Positions 38,208 to 50,050 of a stretch of DNA of 64,000 nucleotides are shown in pieces. The notes beneath the pieces were generated by a model. That model saw only the letters and a program-made list of their open reading frames with translations. It ran no database searches and was not told the origin of the DNA. The position numbers and the translations under genes were made by a program. Where the stretch lies: NCBI RefSeq assembly GCF_949987515.2, contig NC_082699.1, forward strand, positions 80,333,458 through 80,397,457, read 5' to 3'. Numbering within the stretch: position 1 is the first letter of the stretch; every line of letters begins with the position of its first letter. Origin of the DNA: Delphinus delphis. Its lineage: Eukaryota; Chordata; Mammalia; Artiodactyla; Delphinidae.

Positions 38208-38735
38208 CCTCCCATAGGTTTTGGATTGTCGTGTTTTTGTTGTCATTTGTTTCTAGGTATTTTTAAATTTCTTCTTTGATTTCTTCAGTGATACCTTGGT
38301 TATTTAACAGTACACTGTTTAGCCTCCATGTATTTGTGTTTTTTACAGTTTTTTTTCCTGTAATTGATTTCTAATCTCATAGTGTTGTGGTGGGTAAAGA
38401 TGCTTGATATAATTTCAATTTTCAGAAATTTTCCAGGACTTGATTTGTGACCCAAGATGTGACCTCTTCTGGAGAACATTCTGTGTGCACTTGAGAAGTA
38501 TATTCTACCACTTTCGGGTGGAATGTCCTAAAAATATCAATTAAGTCTGTCTGGTTGTTTGTGTCATTTAAAGCTTGTGTTTTCCTTATTTATTTTCTGT
38601 GTGGATGATCTGTCTATTGGTGTAAGTGGGGTGTTAGAGTCCCCCACTATTATTGTGTTACTGTCGATTTTTCCTTTCATGGCTGCTAGCATTTGCCTTA
38701 TGTATTGAGGTGCTCCTATGTTGGGGGCATACATT

Positions 38736-38772
38736 TTTTAAATTTTTTGTTTATTTATTTTTGGCTGCATTG
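38736..38772 (-). mobile_element. Extremely 5'-truncated SINE tail
   Basis: Only 'gtttatttatttttggctgcattgc'-type tail sequence remains, inserted in the L1 endonuclease region. Confidence 0.6.
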
Positions 38773-39457
38773 CATAAATACAATTGTTATGTTTTCATTT
38801 TGAATTGATCCCTTGATCATTATGTAGTGTCCTTCCTTATCTCTTGTAACAGTCTTTATTTTAAAGTCTATTTTATCTGATACGAGTATTGCTACTCCAG
38901 CTTTCTTGTGATTTCCATTTGCATAGATATCTTTTTCCATCCCCTCACTTTCAGTCTGTATGTTTCCCTAGGTCTGAAGTGGGTCTCTTGTAGACAGCAT
39001 ATATACAGATCTTGTTTTTGTATCTATTCAGCCAGTCTGTGTCTTTTGGTTGGAGCATTTACTCAGTTTACATTCAAGGTGGTTATTGATCTGTGTGTTC
39101 CTATTACCATTTTCTTAATTGATTTGGGTTTGTTTTTGTGGGTCTTTTTCTTCTCCTGTGTTTCCTGCTTAGAGAAGTTCCTTTAGCATTTGTTGTAAAG
39201 CTAGTTTGGTCGTGCTGAACTCTCATAGCTTTTGCTTGTCTGTAAAGCTTTTGATTTCTCTGTCGAATCTTAATGAAGTCCTTGCTGGGTAGAGTAATGT
39301 TGGTTGTAGGTTTTTCCCTCTCATCATTTTAAATAGGTCCTGCCATTCCCTTCTGGCTTGCAGAGTTTCTCTGAAAGATCAGCTGTTAACCTTATGGGGA
39401 TTCCCTTGTATGTTATTTGTTGCTTTTCCCTTGCTGCTTTTAATATTTTTTCTTTGT

Positions 39458-39682
39458 ATTTATTTATTTATTTATTTTATTATTTTTTCTGCAGCACACG
39501 GGCCTCTCACCGTTGCGGCCTCTCCCGTTGCGGAGCACAGGCTCCGGATGCGCAGGCTCAGCGGCCATGGCTCATGGGCCCAGCCTCTCCGTGGCATGTG
39601 GGATCCTCCCGGACCAGGGCATGAACCCATGTCCCCTGCATCGGCAGGCGAACTCCCAACCACTGCGCCACCAGGGAAGCCC
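39458..39682 (-). mobile_element. Young cetacean SINE
   Basis: Minus-strand young form (gcggagcacaggctccggat on plus, head at 39682). Its tail side is (atttt)n. Confidence 0.9.
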
Positions 39683-40076
39683 CTGTATTTAATTTTTGAT
39701 AGTTTGATTAATATGTGTCTTGGCGTGTGTCTCTTCGGGTTTATCCTGTATGGGACTCTCTGTACTTCCTGGACTTGATTGACTATTTCCTTTCCCATAT
39801 TAGGGAAGTTTTAAACTATAATCTCTTCAAAGATTTTCTCAGACCCTTTCTTTTTCTTCTCTTCTTCTGGGACCCCTATAGTTAAAATGTTGTTGAGTTT
39901 AATGTTGTCCCTGGGGTCTCTGAGATGTCTTCAATTGTTTTCATTCTTTTTTTCTTTATTTTGCTCCCCGGCAGTTATTTCCACCATTTTATCTTTCAGC
40001 TCACTTATCCAGTCTTCTGCCTTAGTTATTCTCCTATTGATTCCTTCTGGAGTATTTTTTTAAATATATATATATA

Positions 40077-40077
<1 letters not shown>

Positions 40078-40107
<30 letters not shown>

Positions 40108-40303
40108 GTTTGTGGTACGCGGGCCTCTCACTGTTGTGGCCTCTCCTGTTGTGGAGCACAGGCTCCGGACGCGCAGGCTCAGCAGCCATGGCTCACGGGC
40201 CCAGCCGCCCCGCGGCATGTGGGATCTTCCCGGACCGGGTCACGAACCCGTGTCCCCTGCCACGACAGGCGGACTATCAACCACTGCGCCACCAGGGAAG
40301 CCC
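40078..40303 (-). mobile_element. Young cetacean SINE
   Basis: Minus-strand young form with a T/G-rich tail (ttttgtttgtttgttttg) and head at 40303. Confidence 0.9.
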
Positions 40304-40319
40304 TTTAATATATTTTTTG

Positions 40320-40663
40320 TAATATATTTTTTTAACTTTATTTTTGGCTGTGTTGGGTTTTTGTTGCTACACACGGGCTTTCTCTAGTTGCGGTGAACGG
40401 GGGCTACTCTCGTTGCAGTGCGCGGTGCTTCTCACTGCAGTGGCTTTTCTCATGGAGCATGGGCTCTAGGCGCGCGGGGTTCAGTAGTTGCAGCATGCGG
40501 GCTCAGTAGTTGTGGCTCATGGGCTCTAGAGCACAGGCTCAGTAGTTGTGGCACACAGACTTAGTTGCTCCGCGGCATGTGGGATCTTCCCGGACCAGGG
40601 CTCAAACCCGTGTCCCATGCATTGGCAGCCAGATTCTCAACCACTGCGCCACCAGGGAAGCCC
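40320..40663 (-). mobile_element. Long-form SINE
   Basis: Minus-strand copy directly beside the previous young SINE, head at 40663. Confidence 0.88.
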
Positions 40664-41271
40664 CTTCTAGAGTATTTATAATTTCAGTAATTGTGTTGTT
40701 CATCACTGTTTGTTTGCTCTTTAGTTCTTATAGATCCTTGTTAAACGTTTCTTGTATTTTCTCCATTCTGTTCCCGTTATTTTGGATCATCTTTACTATC
40801 ATTACTCTGAATTATTTTGCAGGTAGGTTGCCTATTTCGTTTTCATTTATTTGGCCTTGTAGGTTTTTACCTTTCTCCTTCGTCTGTAACATATTTTTGT
40901 TTGTTTGTTTGTTTTTTGAGGGATGGGGCTGTGTTCCTGTCTTACTGGTTGTTTGGCCTGAGGCATCCAGCCCTGGAGTTTGCAGGCAGTTGGGTAGAGC
41001 CGGGTCTTGGTACCGAGATGAAGACCTCCGGGAGGCCTCACTCTGATTGATATTCCCTGGGGTCTGAGGTTCTCTGTTAGTCCAGCAGTTTGGACTCGGA
41101 GCTCCCACCACAGGAGCTTGGGCCCGACCTGGGCACCAAGATCCCGCAAGCTGCGTGGCACGGCAAAGAAAAAAAGAAAAGAAAAGAAAAAAAGGAGCAG
41201 TACAATAACAAAGAATAAAAAATAAAATAAAATTAGAAAGATAGAATTAGGGAAAATAAAAATATAGTTGA

Positions 41272-41463
41272 GGGCTTCCCTGGTGGTGCAGTGGTTGAGA
41301 GTCCGCCTGCCAATGCAGGGGACACGGGTTTGCGCCCCGGCCCTGGAAGATCCCACATGCCGCGGAGCGGCTGGGCCCGTGAGCCATGGCCGCTGAGCCT
41401 GCGCGTCCGGAGCCTGTGCTCCACAACGGGAGAGGCCACAACAGTGAGAGGCCCGCGTACTGC

Positions 41464-41478
<15 letters not shown>
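41272..41478 (+). mobile_element. Young cetacean SINE
   Basis: Full young form ending in an A run. The target duplication ATATAGTTGA is seen at 41262-41271 and 41537-41546, beyond a (TA)n block. Confidence 0.92.
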
Positions 41479-41501
<23 letters not shown>

Positions 41502-41536
41502 TACGTATATATATATATGTATATATATATATACAC
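41479..41536. repeat. (TA)n microsatellite at a SINE tail
   Basis: TA repeats with single interruptions lie between the SINE A tail and its target duplication, so they arose from the tail. Confidence 0.92.
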
Positions 41537-41549
41537 ATATAGTTGAAAC

Positions 41550-42760
41550 AACTGCAACAAGGTAGAACAACCACAACAGAAAAAAGAAAAAAAAAGCCAA
41601 AAACCAAAAAACCAGTTGTCTTATCTTCAAGTTCATTGATCTTCCCTCTGCTGCTCAGATCTGCTCTTGAACCCTCCAGTGAGTTTTTCATTTCAGTATT
41701 GTACATTTCAGTCCCACAGTTTCTGCTTGGTACATTCTGAGCATCATTTGATGCCAACTCTGTATTGTAAGTCCCCCACCCCTTGGGGTTGCTGCATCTT
41801 GCTTGTTGAGGGTTGGAGCCACCTGTGACTTTTCCTTACTTTTTCAAAGTGTAATCCCTGAAGTTTCTGTTTAACTTTCCATGTGGTCAGCCAGTGACCT
41901 AACAAAGATTTCCTTAAATATCTAGTTCCCAAAAGGGGAAGAAACAAGTATCTTTTTAATTTCCCCTGGAAGCCACTTTTACCCATTTGAAACCAGTGTT
42001 TAAAACAATGACAGCCAATGGGCTTCCCTGGTGGCACAGTGGTTGGGAGTCTGCCTGCCAACGCAGGGGACACGGGTTCGAGCCCTGGTCCAGGAGGACC
42101 CCACATGCCGTGGAGCAGCTGGGCCTGTGCGCCACAGCTGCTGAGCCTGTGCTCTGGAGCCCGTGAGCCACAACTGCTGAAGCCCATGCGCCTGGAGCCC
42201 GTGCTCCCCAACGAGAGAAGCCACTGCAATGAGAAACCCGTGCGCCGCAACAAAGAGTAGCCCCCACTCACCACAACTAGAGAAAGACAGTGTGCAGCAA
42301 CGAAGACCCAGTGCAGCCAAAAATAAATAAATAAATTTATAAAAAACAAAACAAAACAAAAACAATGACAACCAAACCTGTGCCAGCCCCGCAGTGGTCA
42401 AAAGCAGCAATCAACCGGCAGAACACAGTTCTCGTGCTTGGAGGATGGTGGCCTTATTGCCTGTCCTTCCTCCAGCAAAGCTGTGTCAGAAACGCAGGCC
42501 AGCATCCACATGGCTGTGTGCCACGGGCCAGGTGATGGGTGTGCTAGGTGCCGGCCAGCTGTGGATTCACTGGAATTTGCTGAAATTCCCTACCCTCTTC
42601 GTCAAGCTCTCTCCTGGATGCTGCAAGCGTCTGACTAGACTTGAGTTCCAGAATAGTTACTTTAGAGTTCCTGCCAGCTCAGTGGTCCTTTAGGTGGAGG
42701 GACAGAGTCCTGGAGCTTCCTACTCTGCCACCTTCCAGGACATCACTCCCTGATAACTGC
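41550..42760 (-). mobile_element. Probable L1 5' region, plus a long-form SINE at 42019-42355
   Basis: The end near 42700-42750, read on minus as 'gtcctggaaggtggcagag', resembles a cetartiodactyl L1 5' end. The sequence before it is less clear. A plus-strand long-form SINE is inserted at 42019-42355. Confidence 0.5.
42019..42355 (+). mobile_element. Long-form SINE
   Basis: Head gggcttccctggtggcacag; tail (aaat)n then aaacaaaac repeats. Confidence 0.9.
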
Positions 42761-44506
42761 CTTTGTAACAGTAACAAAATGTCTACCTAATTAACATTTT
42801 AGTTTTATAAAACTTATCATTTGGACATATATTATTCCACAGTGCCTACTTCAGGCCTTTAACTTTTTCTTTTAAATTGTGTCTTTAGCACACATTCCTA
42901 GGAACAGGATAAACGTTTTAAAGGACACTGATGTAAGTATGCAAATGCTTTCCAGAGTGGTTGTGCCCAATACATAATGTCACCAGCACTGAATCCCTGG
43001 AAAACTCTGCCTGCCTGCCTGTCGGGGTGCAAAGTTGAGCAGAGCACAGTCTGATTTCCACTCCACCTTCCCGCATGGACGTTGTGCTTTTAACCTCTGC
43101 TCGCAGATTAAACGGGCACGACCGTGGCCAGTGCTTCACTAACTGACTGATTACTCAGGAAACAGCGTTTCTGTGTTTGGGTTTAAATGGGACCCTCCGC
43201 CCTGTCACTGCTTGTGGCCCAGATGATCTTTTGTTGGGTTGTCTAAGAACCCCTGCTCTGGGGGGGGGGGTCCCTTCCACTGGCGTGGATGTCCCCTGAG
43301 CCAGTGGCACCCGAGGGACTGTGGCCTACTTGAAGGGAGCCCCAAAGACCTGGGTTGGGGGGTAGGCTGGAGAGGCAGGGAGGGGCAGAGGGGCAGTGCA
43401 GTCTGAAGAAACATATTTAATGGTGAAGCGTACCTGGAAAAAGAAAGGTACGCTGTCGTTTTCATCGTGTGGAACCAGAGGACACAGTCTGACAGGTTTT
43501 CCTGGCTGTTTGGTTTTGGCTTAATAGGGCTGGTCACACGAGCTGGTGACACATTTTCACAGGGGCCAAGCGTCCAGCCGGTCTTGGGATGGGGAGGGAG
43601 CACGGGCAGAGGGACCCACTGGTTCTAGATGTTGGCACTGGGCCGTCTTGGGCGGCCGCCCCTGGGCGCCTGGTCAGCTCACTCCTGTGCTGTGTCCTGT
43701 TGTCTCCTCAGCTCACGAGATCAGGAACCAATTTGTCAGCCTGCGTTTGCGGGTGACATCATCCCAGACCACAGGCTGCTTGTTAGATATTAATTGTTAA
43801 CAGCTCTGGGCAGCTAGCAGTGAGTCAGATGAGCAGTTGGGGTCAGACAATCAGACAGTGAGGACCCTGGCCTGTTAGGGGGGGCTCAAGCATCCCCGAG
43901 TAAAGAGGTCATGGCATCCACCCTGAAGGTCATGGGGAGGCCAGGTGAGGTCATGCTCACAGCGTGCATGTTTGGTGCTCACGTACTAGGTTTTGTGCCT
44001 GGCCCTGTGCACACCCTTGGGGCAAAGATCCAGACAGGACATCACATCTGAGCCACAGGGCTGCTGGGAGCTGGACCTGGGCCCTCCCAGCCCTGTCCTT
44101 GGGTTGAGCCAGTCCATGGGTGCCCCCCGGGTGAATGGCCTCTCTGCTCTCGTGGAGTGGCTGGAGTGGCTGGAGGGGGCCGTGAGGCCTCTCATGCTTG
44201 CCTGGGGAATCGCCTGCCCCAGCCTGTCCCAGTTTCCTACGTGGGTCTCGGGGTCCCCTGGGGTTGTAGAGTGTTCGGACGCCTCCTCGTGGGGGTGAGT
44301 GGCTCCCCTTAACCCCTGTGGTGGTTGCACCTGTCCAGAGTCCCGCAAACTCAGCACGTGGACCACACGGACTGAGGCCTGGGCTGGTCTTCCTGCAGTG
44401 ACTTAATTCCACACTGACCCTGTGACAGAACCCCAGGCTCACAAAGGGAAGTGATTGGCCTGAGGTCACAGTAGTTGCAGGCAGGTCTGGGCTCCAACCC
44501 ACTCTT
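42760..44506. other. Intergenic DNA with few repeats
   Basis: No coding exon is recognised. It has a G-run (about 43260-43270), an AP-1-type TGAGTCA at 43821-43827 and a TTAATTGTTAAC (HNF1-like) motif near 43788. Function is unknown. Confidence 0.4.
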
Positions 44507-44796
44507 TTTTTTTTGGCTGCGTTGGGTCTTCATTGCTGTGTGTGGTCTTTCTCTAGTTGTGGAGAGTGGGGCTACTCTTCATAATGGTGCGCGGGCTTCT
44601 CATTGTCGTGGCTTCTCTTGTGGAGCACGGGCTCTAGGCACGCGAACTTCAGTAGTTGTGGCGCACGAGCTCAGTAGTTGTGGCGCACAGGCTTAGTTGC
44701 TCCGTGGCACGTGGGATCTTCCTGGACCAGGGATAGAACCAGTGTCCCCTGCATTGGCAGGCGGATTCTTAACCAGTGCACCACCAGGGAAGTCCC
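44507..44796 (-). mobile_element. Long-form SINE
   Basis: Minus-strand copy. The word CCAACCCACTCTT occurs on both sides (about 44496-44508 and 44799-44811), a clear target duplication. Confidence 0.9.
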
Positions 44797-44811
44797 TCCA
44801 ACCCACTCTTA

Positions 44812-46730
44812 ATCACCTTTGCAGAAAAGACTACCCTCACCTCAGGAGAGGGCTGGCCTCTGTCCTGGGCTCCTGGATGGTTGGAATGTCCTGCCTGAGA
44901 AGAGTTATCTTTGTTTACCTGCAGCCTTGGGCCATGCGAGGTGGTCTACACCAACAATGACCTATGGTGGAGTCCTTGGGCTGCACGGCATCAGCTTGAC
45001 CTCTGGAGGGGCTGGAGCCTGAGGTTGGTCATGTAGGCAGCCAGCTGTCACCGGCCCCAGTAAGAGCTCTGGATGCCAAGGCTCAGGTGAGCTTCCCTGT
45101 TGCCATACCCGTGCACTGTGTCCCACACCAGTGTCAGGAAAGTAATGCTGCCTGTGACTCTGCAGGGAGAGGACAACGGAAGCTCCACTTCTGGAACTTT
45201 CCCTGTATTCTGCCCCATGCAGCCTCTTGGCTGATTTGAATCTGTCTTTTCCCTGTAACACACTGTAACCATGTTATATCAGCTTTCAAGGTGAGTTCTT
45301 TGTGTCCATGTAGCAAGTTATTGAACTTGAGAGTGATCTTGGGGAGCCTGAAACCTGTGAGTGGTGTCAGAGGTGAGGGCAGTCTTGGGGACCCTGAAAT
45401 GCACACCATCTCACTGGCGCTTCTCAGCTCAGGAACTTTTACACATGAAACTAAAAGTGTTCCCCAAACTTATCCAGATGGGCCAGAGACGAGACCCCAG
45501 TGCTGTCCCCACCACCGCTCCTCTGACTTTCCTCTGCCCCCGGGCAAGTCCGACTCCTGGGCCTCCACCTCCAGCCTCTCTGTGCACGAGTGGACTTCGG
45601 TGCACTAAGCTTCCAGACCTGTGGTCCAGGAGCGCCGCTGCCCCTCAGGGAGCCTCTGGGCTGCCTGGCACCTGCCAGCCACGTCCTGGTGCGCAGTCAT
45701 CTTCCTCCAGAGGAGACGGTCACGCTATTGTGTCCCCATACCCGACACAGGTGGACTGTATTGTCACCGGCAATGCATTTTCCTATCCCTTTACAGCTCC
45801 GCATATCACAGCATAGCCTTCACTGATCGACTGGCAGGGGAGGCACGGTTTTGTTTGGAATGGGCACCCATGAGCCTTTCTCAGGCGCTCCTGGTTGGAT
45901 TGCCCACTCGTGTGCAACGGCCTCTGATGTGTAGGAGACCCTTAAGCCAAAGTCACTGATCTTCCTCCACGCGTAAATATGGGTTCCAGGCATTGCTTTT
46001 TTATTGGAAAATGTCAGATTATACACAGTACACCAAATTCTAGGTGGTCTAAAATATTTTCCAAATAATAGAAAATTTGAAGAGAACTAAGCATGAGACT
46101 TTTGGTAGCTGTAAGGAGAAATAATATAAAGAGAAAGATTTAAGTACATAAAATATAAAGACTTCGAACTAAAAAAGAAAAAATCCAAAGTAAGTGTGAG
46201 TGCTGCTGACAAGTCAGAGGTGGGAGATAATGGCTGAGATGGTGTCACCAGAGTGAGGGGGACCCCAAAGGTCATTCCAACCTCTGATGGGACTTCCAAA
46301 AAGGGCAGACTGCCCTTAGGTCCCAGCAGGTCACGTGCTACTCCTGCTTCTTGGAAAGGCAAGTGGCAAAAATGCATGTTCCAGGCTCCTTCCCAGGGAG
46401 AGGGGCGCTGCAGCTCGCCACCCAGGTCAGTGCAGCTGAGAGCAAGAAAGGGCAGAATGACAGAGGAAGTGCACTTCCTTTGGCAAGGTGGGAAAGCAAA
46501 CTATACATTTTGCAATGATTTCACCGAAAACCCTAACTTACTTGGAAGATTTAGCAAACAGAACGATTTGCACTGTGTAACTCAAGTTGTCCTGTGATGT
46601 TTCCAAAAAAACATCCCTGTACATTGAAACTACCTGACCTCTTATTTTCATCTTGACTACAACATGACCATTTCTTTTTTTTTTCCAACAGAGCATTACC
46701 TTTTTCTTCCCTTTTTTAAAAAACAATATA
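44812..46730. other. Intergenic DNA, no feature recognised
   Basis: Low in SINEs. Around 45300-45400 the phrase 'cttggggagcctgaaa' / 'cttggggaccctgaaa' occurs twice. No exon could be supported on either strand. Confidence 0.4.
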
Positions 46731-48249
46731 TCTATTTAATTGAAATATAGTTGATTAACAATGTTGTGTTAATTTCTGCTGTGCAGCAATGTGATTCAGT
46801 TATACATATATATATATGTATATATTCTTTTCTAAAATATTCTTTTCCATTATGGTTTATCATATGATATTGAATATAATTCTCTGTGCTATACAGTAGG
46901 TCCTTGTTTATCCATTAAACATTAACGTTATATATAAAAGCTTCCGTCTGCTAACCTCAACCTCCCACTCCATCCCTCCCCAACCCCCTCCCCCTTGGCA
47001 ACCAATAGTCTGTTCTCTATGTCCAAGATTCTGTTTCAAAAATAGGTTCATTTGTGTCATATTTTAGATTCCACATATAAGTGATATCATATGGTATTTG
47101 TCTTTTTCTTTATGACTTACTTCACTTAGTATGATAATCTCTAGTTGCATCTATTGCTGCTGCTAATGGCATTATTTTGTTCTTTTTTATGGCAGAATAG
47201 TATTCCATTGTATATAAATAGACCCCATCTTTATCCATTCATCTGTCGATGAACATTTAGGTTGCTTCCATGTTTTGGCTATTGTGAATAGTGCTGCTAT
47301 GAGCATAGGGGTGCATGTATCTTTTTAGATTAGTTTTGTCTGTATATATTCCCAGGAGTAGGATTGCTGGATATGATAGTTCTATGTTTAGTTTTCTGAG
47401 GAATCTCCATGCTGTTCTCCATAGTGGTTGTACCAGTTTACATTCCCACCAGCAGTGTAGGAGGGTTCCCTTTTCTCCACACCCTCTCCAGTATTTGTTA
47501 TTTGTAGACTTTTTTTTTTTTTTTTTTTTTGTAGACTTTTTAATAATGGCCATTCTGACTGGTGTGAGGTGGTACCTCATTGTAGTTTTGATTTGCATTT
47601 CTCTGATAATTGGCGATGTTGTGCATTTTATCACGTGGCTGTTGGCCATCTGTATTTCCTCTTTGAAAAAATGTCTGTTTAGTTTTTCTGCCCACTTTTT
47701 AACTGGGTTGTTTTTTGTTGTTGTTGTTGAGTTGTATGAGCTGTTTGTACATTTTAGAAATTAAGCCCTTGTCATTTGTTTGTAAACATTTTCTCCCACT
47801 CTGTACATTGTCTTTTTGTTTTGCTTATGGTTTCCTTTGCTGTGCAAAAGTTTGTAAGTTTGATTAGGTCCCATTTGTTTATTTTTGTTTTTATTTCTAT
47901 TTCCTTGGGAGACTGACTGCCTCAGGTACGATTTGTCAGGCAATGTTTTGCCTATGTACTCTTCCATGAGTTTTATGGTGTCATGTCTTATGTTTAAGAC
48001 TTTAAGCCATTTTGAGTTTGTTTATGGTGAGAGTGTTCTAACTTCATTGATATACATGCATCCAACTTTCCCAACACCACTTGCTGAAGAGACTGTTTTT
48101 TTTTTCTTTTACCATTGTATATTCTTGCCTCCTTTGTCAAAGATTAATTGACCATGGGTGTGTGGGCCTATTTCTGGGCTATTCTGTTCCATTGACTCAT
48201 ATGTTGGTTTTTGTGCCAATACCACAGTTTTGATTACTGTAGCTTTGTA

Positions 48250-48325
48250 CTGAGTTGGCCAAAAAGTTCGGGTTTTTCCGTAAGATGTTACAGAAAAACC
48301 CGAACGAACTTTTTGGCCAACCCAA
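48250..48325. mobile_element. Mariner-type MITE, 76 bp near-palindrome
   Basis: The two halves are almost perfect inverted repeats built on GTTGGCCAAAAAGTTCG. TA occurs on both sides (48248-48249 and 48326-48327), the normal mariner target duplication. Removing it restores the L1 reading 'ctttgta-gtattgtctc'. Confidence 0.92.
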
Positions 48326-48371
48326 TAGTATTGTCTCAAATCTGGGACGGTTATGCTTCCTGCTTTATTCT

Positions 48372-48486
48372 TTTTTATAAATTTATTTATTAATTTATTT
48401 TTGGCTGCATTGGGTCTTCGTTGCTGGAACTTGTGTCCCCTGCATTGGCAGACGGATTCTTAACCACTGCACCACCAGGGAAGTCC
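48372..48486 (-). mobile_element. Internally deleted SINE
   Basis: It keeps both the head (ccaccagggaagtcccc) and the tail (ggctgcattgggtcttcgtt) but lacks the central body of about 200 bp. Confidence 0.85.
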
Positions 48487-48765
48487 CCTGCTTTGTTCTT
48501 TTTCCTCAGGATTTCTTTGGCAATTCTGGGTATTTTATAGTTCCATATGAATTTTAGGATTATCACTTCTAGAAGTTTTTGTGTGGAGTCTTTAGGGTCT
48601 TCTACATATTTAGTTGGTGAAAAAGTGCCTTTGGCTTTTAAGTAAAAATAAAAGACACACTTTTAATTTTCACCAAGAATTTTATTGAACAACGTATTCA
48701 CTCTTTTGTTCTACCTTCCGCCATTTTTCAGGCAACTTCATAATTCCATCTTCCCAAAACTTTTT

Positions 48766-49119
48766 TTAAAAAATATTTATTTATTTAATTTATTTACCTT
48801 TGGCTGTGTTGGGTCTTTGTTGCTGCATGTGGGCTTTCTCTAGTTGCGGCGAGCAGGGGCTACTCCTTGTTGTGGTGCGCAGGCTTCTCATTGTGGTGGC
48901 TTCTCTTGTTGCAGAGCACGGGCTCTAGGCGTGTGGGCTTCAGTGGTTGTGGAATGCAGGCTCAGTAGTGGCTCCCGGGCTCTAGAGCACAGGCTCACCA
49001 GTTGTGGTGCACGGGCCTAGTTGCTCCGCGGCATGCGGGATCTTCCCGGACCAGGGCTTGAACCGTGTCCCCTGCATTGGCAGGCGGATTCTTAACCACT
49101 GCGCCACCAGGGAAGCTCC
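48766..49119 (-). mobile_element. Long-form SINE inside the mariner
   Basis: Minus-strand copy with head at about 49117. The mariner word CAAAACTTTTT flanks it on both sides (about 48756 and 49122). Confidence 0.9.
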
Positions 49120-50050
49120 CACAAAACTTTTTGAGCAAAGAACTGTTCCGGGTGCCTTTTACAGTCTTCCAGGGAGTTGAAATTTTTTCCATTAAGAGAA
49201 TTTTGTAAAGACCTAAATAAATGGAAATCCAAAGGTGCAATGTCTGGTGAATATGGCGGATGAATCAGAACTTCCCAGCCAAGTTGTAGTAGTTTTTGCC
49301 TGGTCATCAAAGAAACTAGTGGTCTTGCATTATCCTGATGGAAGATTATGCGTTTTCTGTTTACTAATTCCAGATGTTTTTCAATGAGTGCTGCTTTCAT
49401 TTGGTCTAATTGGGATCAGTACTTGTTGGAATTAATCGTTTGGTTTTCCGGAAGGAGCTCATAATAGAGGACTCCCTTCCAATCCATATACACAACATCA
49501 CCTTCTTTGGATGAAGACTGGCCTTTGGTGTGGCTGGTGATGGTGCATTTCTCTTGCCCCACGATCTCTTCCATTTCACATTATTGTACAGTATCCACTT
49601 TTCAATCACCCATCACAATTTGTTTTAAAAATGGAACATTTTCATTATGTTTAAGTAGAGAACTGCATGGGAAATACGGTCAAGAAGATTTTCTCTGCTT
49701 ATGTGGAATGCAAACATCAAAGTGATGAACAGAACCAAGCTGGTGCAAGTGATTTTCAACGCTTGATCTGGATATTTTGAGTATGTTGGCTATCTCCTGT
49801 GTGGTATAATATTGACTGTTCTCAATTAATGTTCTCTTTTTGATCACTATCAACTTCAACTGGTCTACCCGACCACGGAGCATCATCCAGCGAGAAATCT
49901 CCAGTACCAGACTTTGCAAACCACTTTTGACACGTTCGGTCCGTCACAGCACCTTCTCCATACACTGCACAAATCTTTTTTTGCATTTAGGTTGTGTTTT
50001 TACCTTTTTTGAAATAATAAAGCATAATATGCTGAAAATGTTGCTCTTTT
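49120..50050 (-). pseudogene. Mariner transposase relic, frameshifted
   Basis: Encodes parts of a Tc1/mariner DDD transposase, which cuts and pastes the element. The N-terminal helix-turn-helix is seen in the frame at 49919-49680 (TTQEIANILKISRSSVENHL). A middle part at about 49609-49406 contains EKWILYNN and LHPKKVMLCIW. The C-terminal catalytic part at 49400-49120 has FHQDNARP and PPYSPDIAPLDFH. The second and third catalytic aspartates are present with exactly 34 residues between them (D34D). The first aspartate region reads GGTGATTGAAAAG, an apparent one-base insertion that breaks the frame. The three parts lie in different frames with stops, so no active protein is made. Confidence 0.85.

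Larger units (their letters stand above)
37336..41265 (-). mobile_element. L1 with 3' UTR, ORF2 and ORF1 parts but an internal deletion
   Basis: It starts with the antisense 3' UTR ('cttcacatctttattggagt') and the ORF2 end (to 37865). After a SINE it jumps to the endonuclease region ('gatacgagtattgctactcc' at 38880), then ORF1 (39000-40060) and 5' UTR-like sequence (to about 41265). The central ORF2 reverse-transcriptase part is missing. SINEs split it at four places. Confidence 0.78.
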
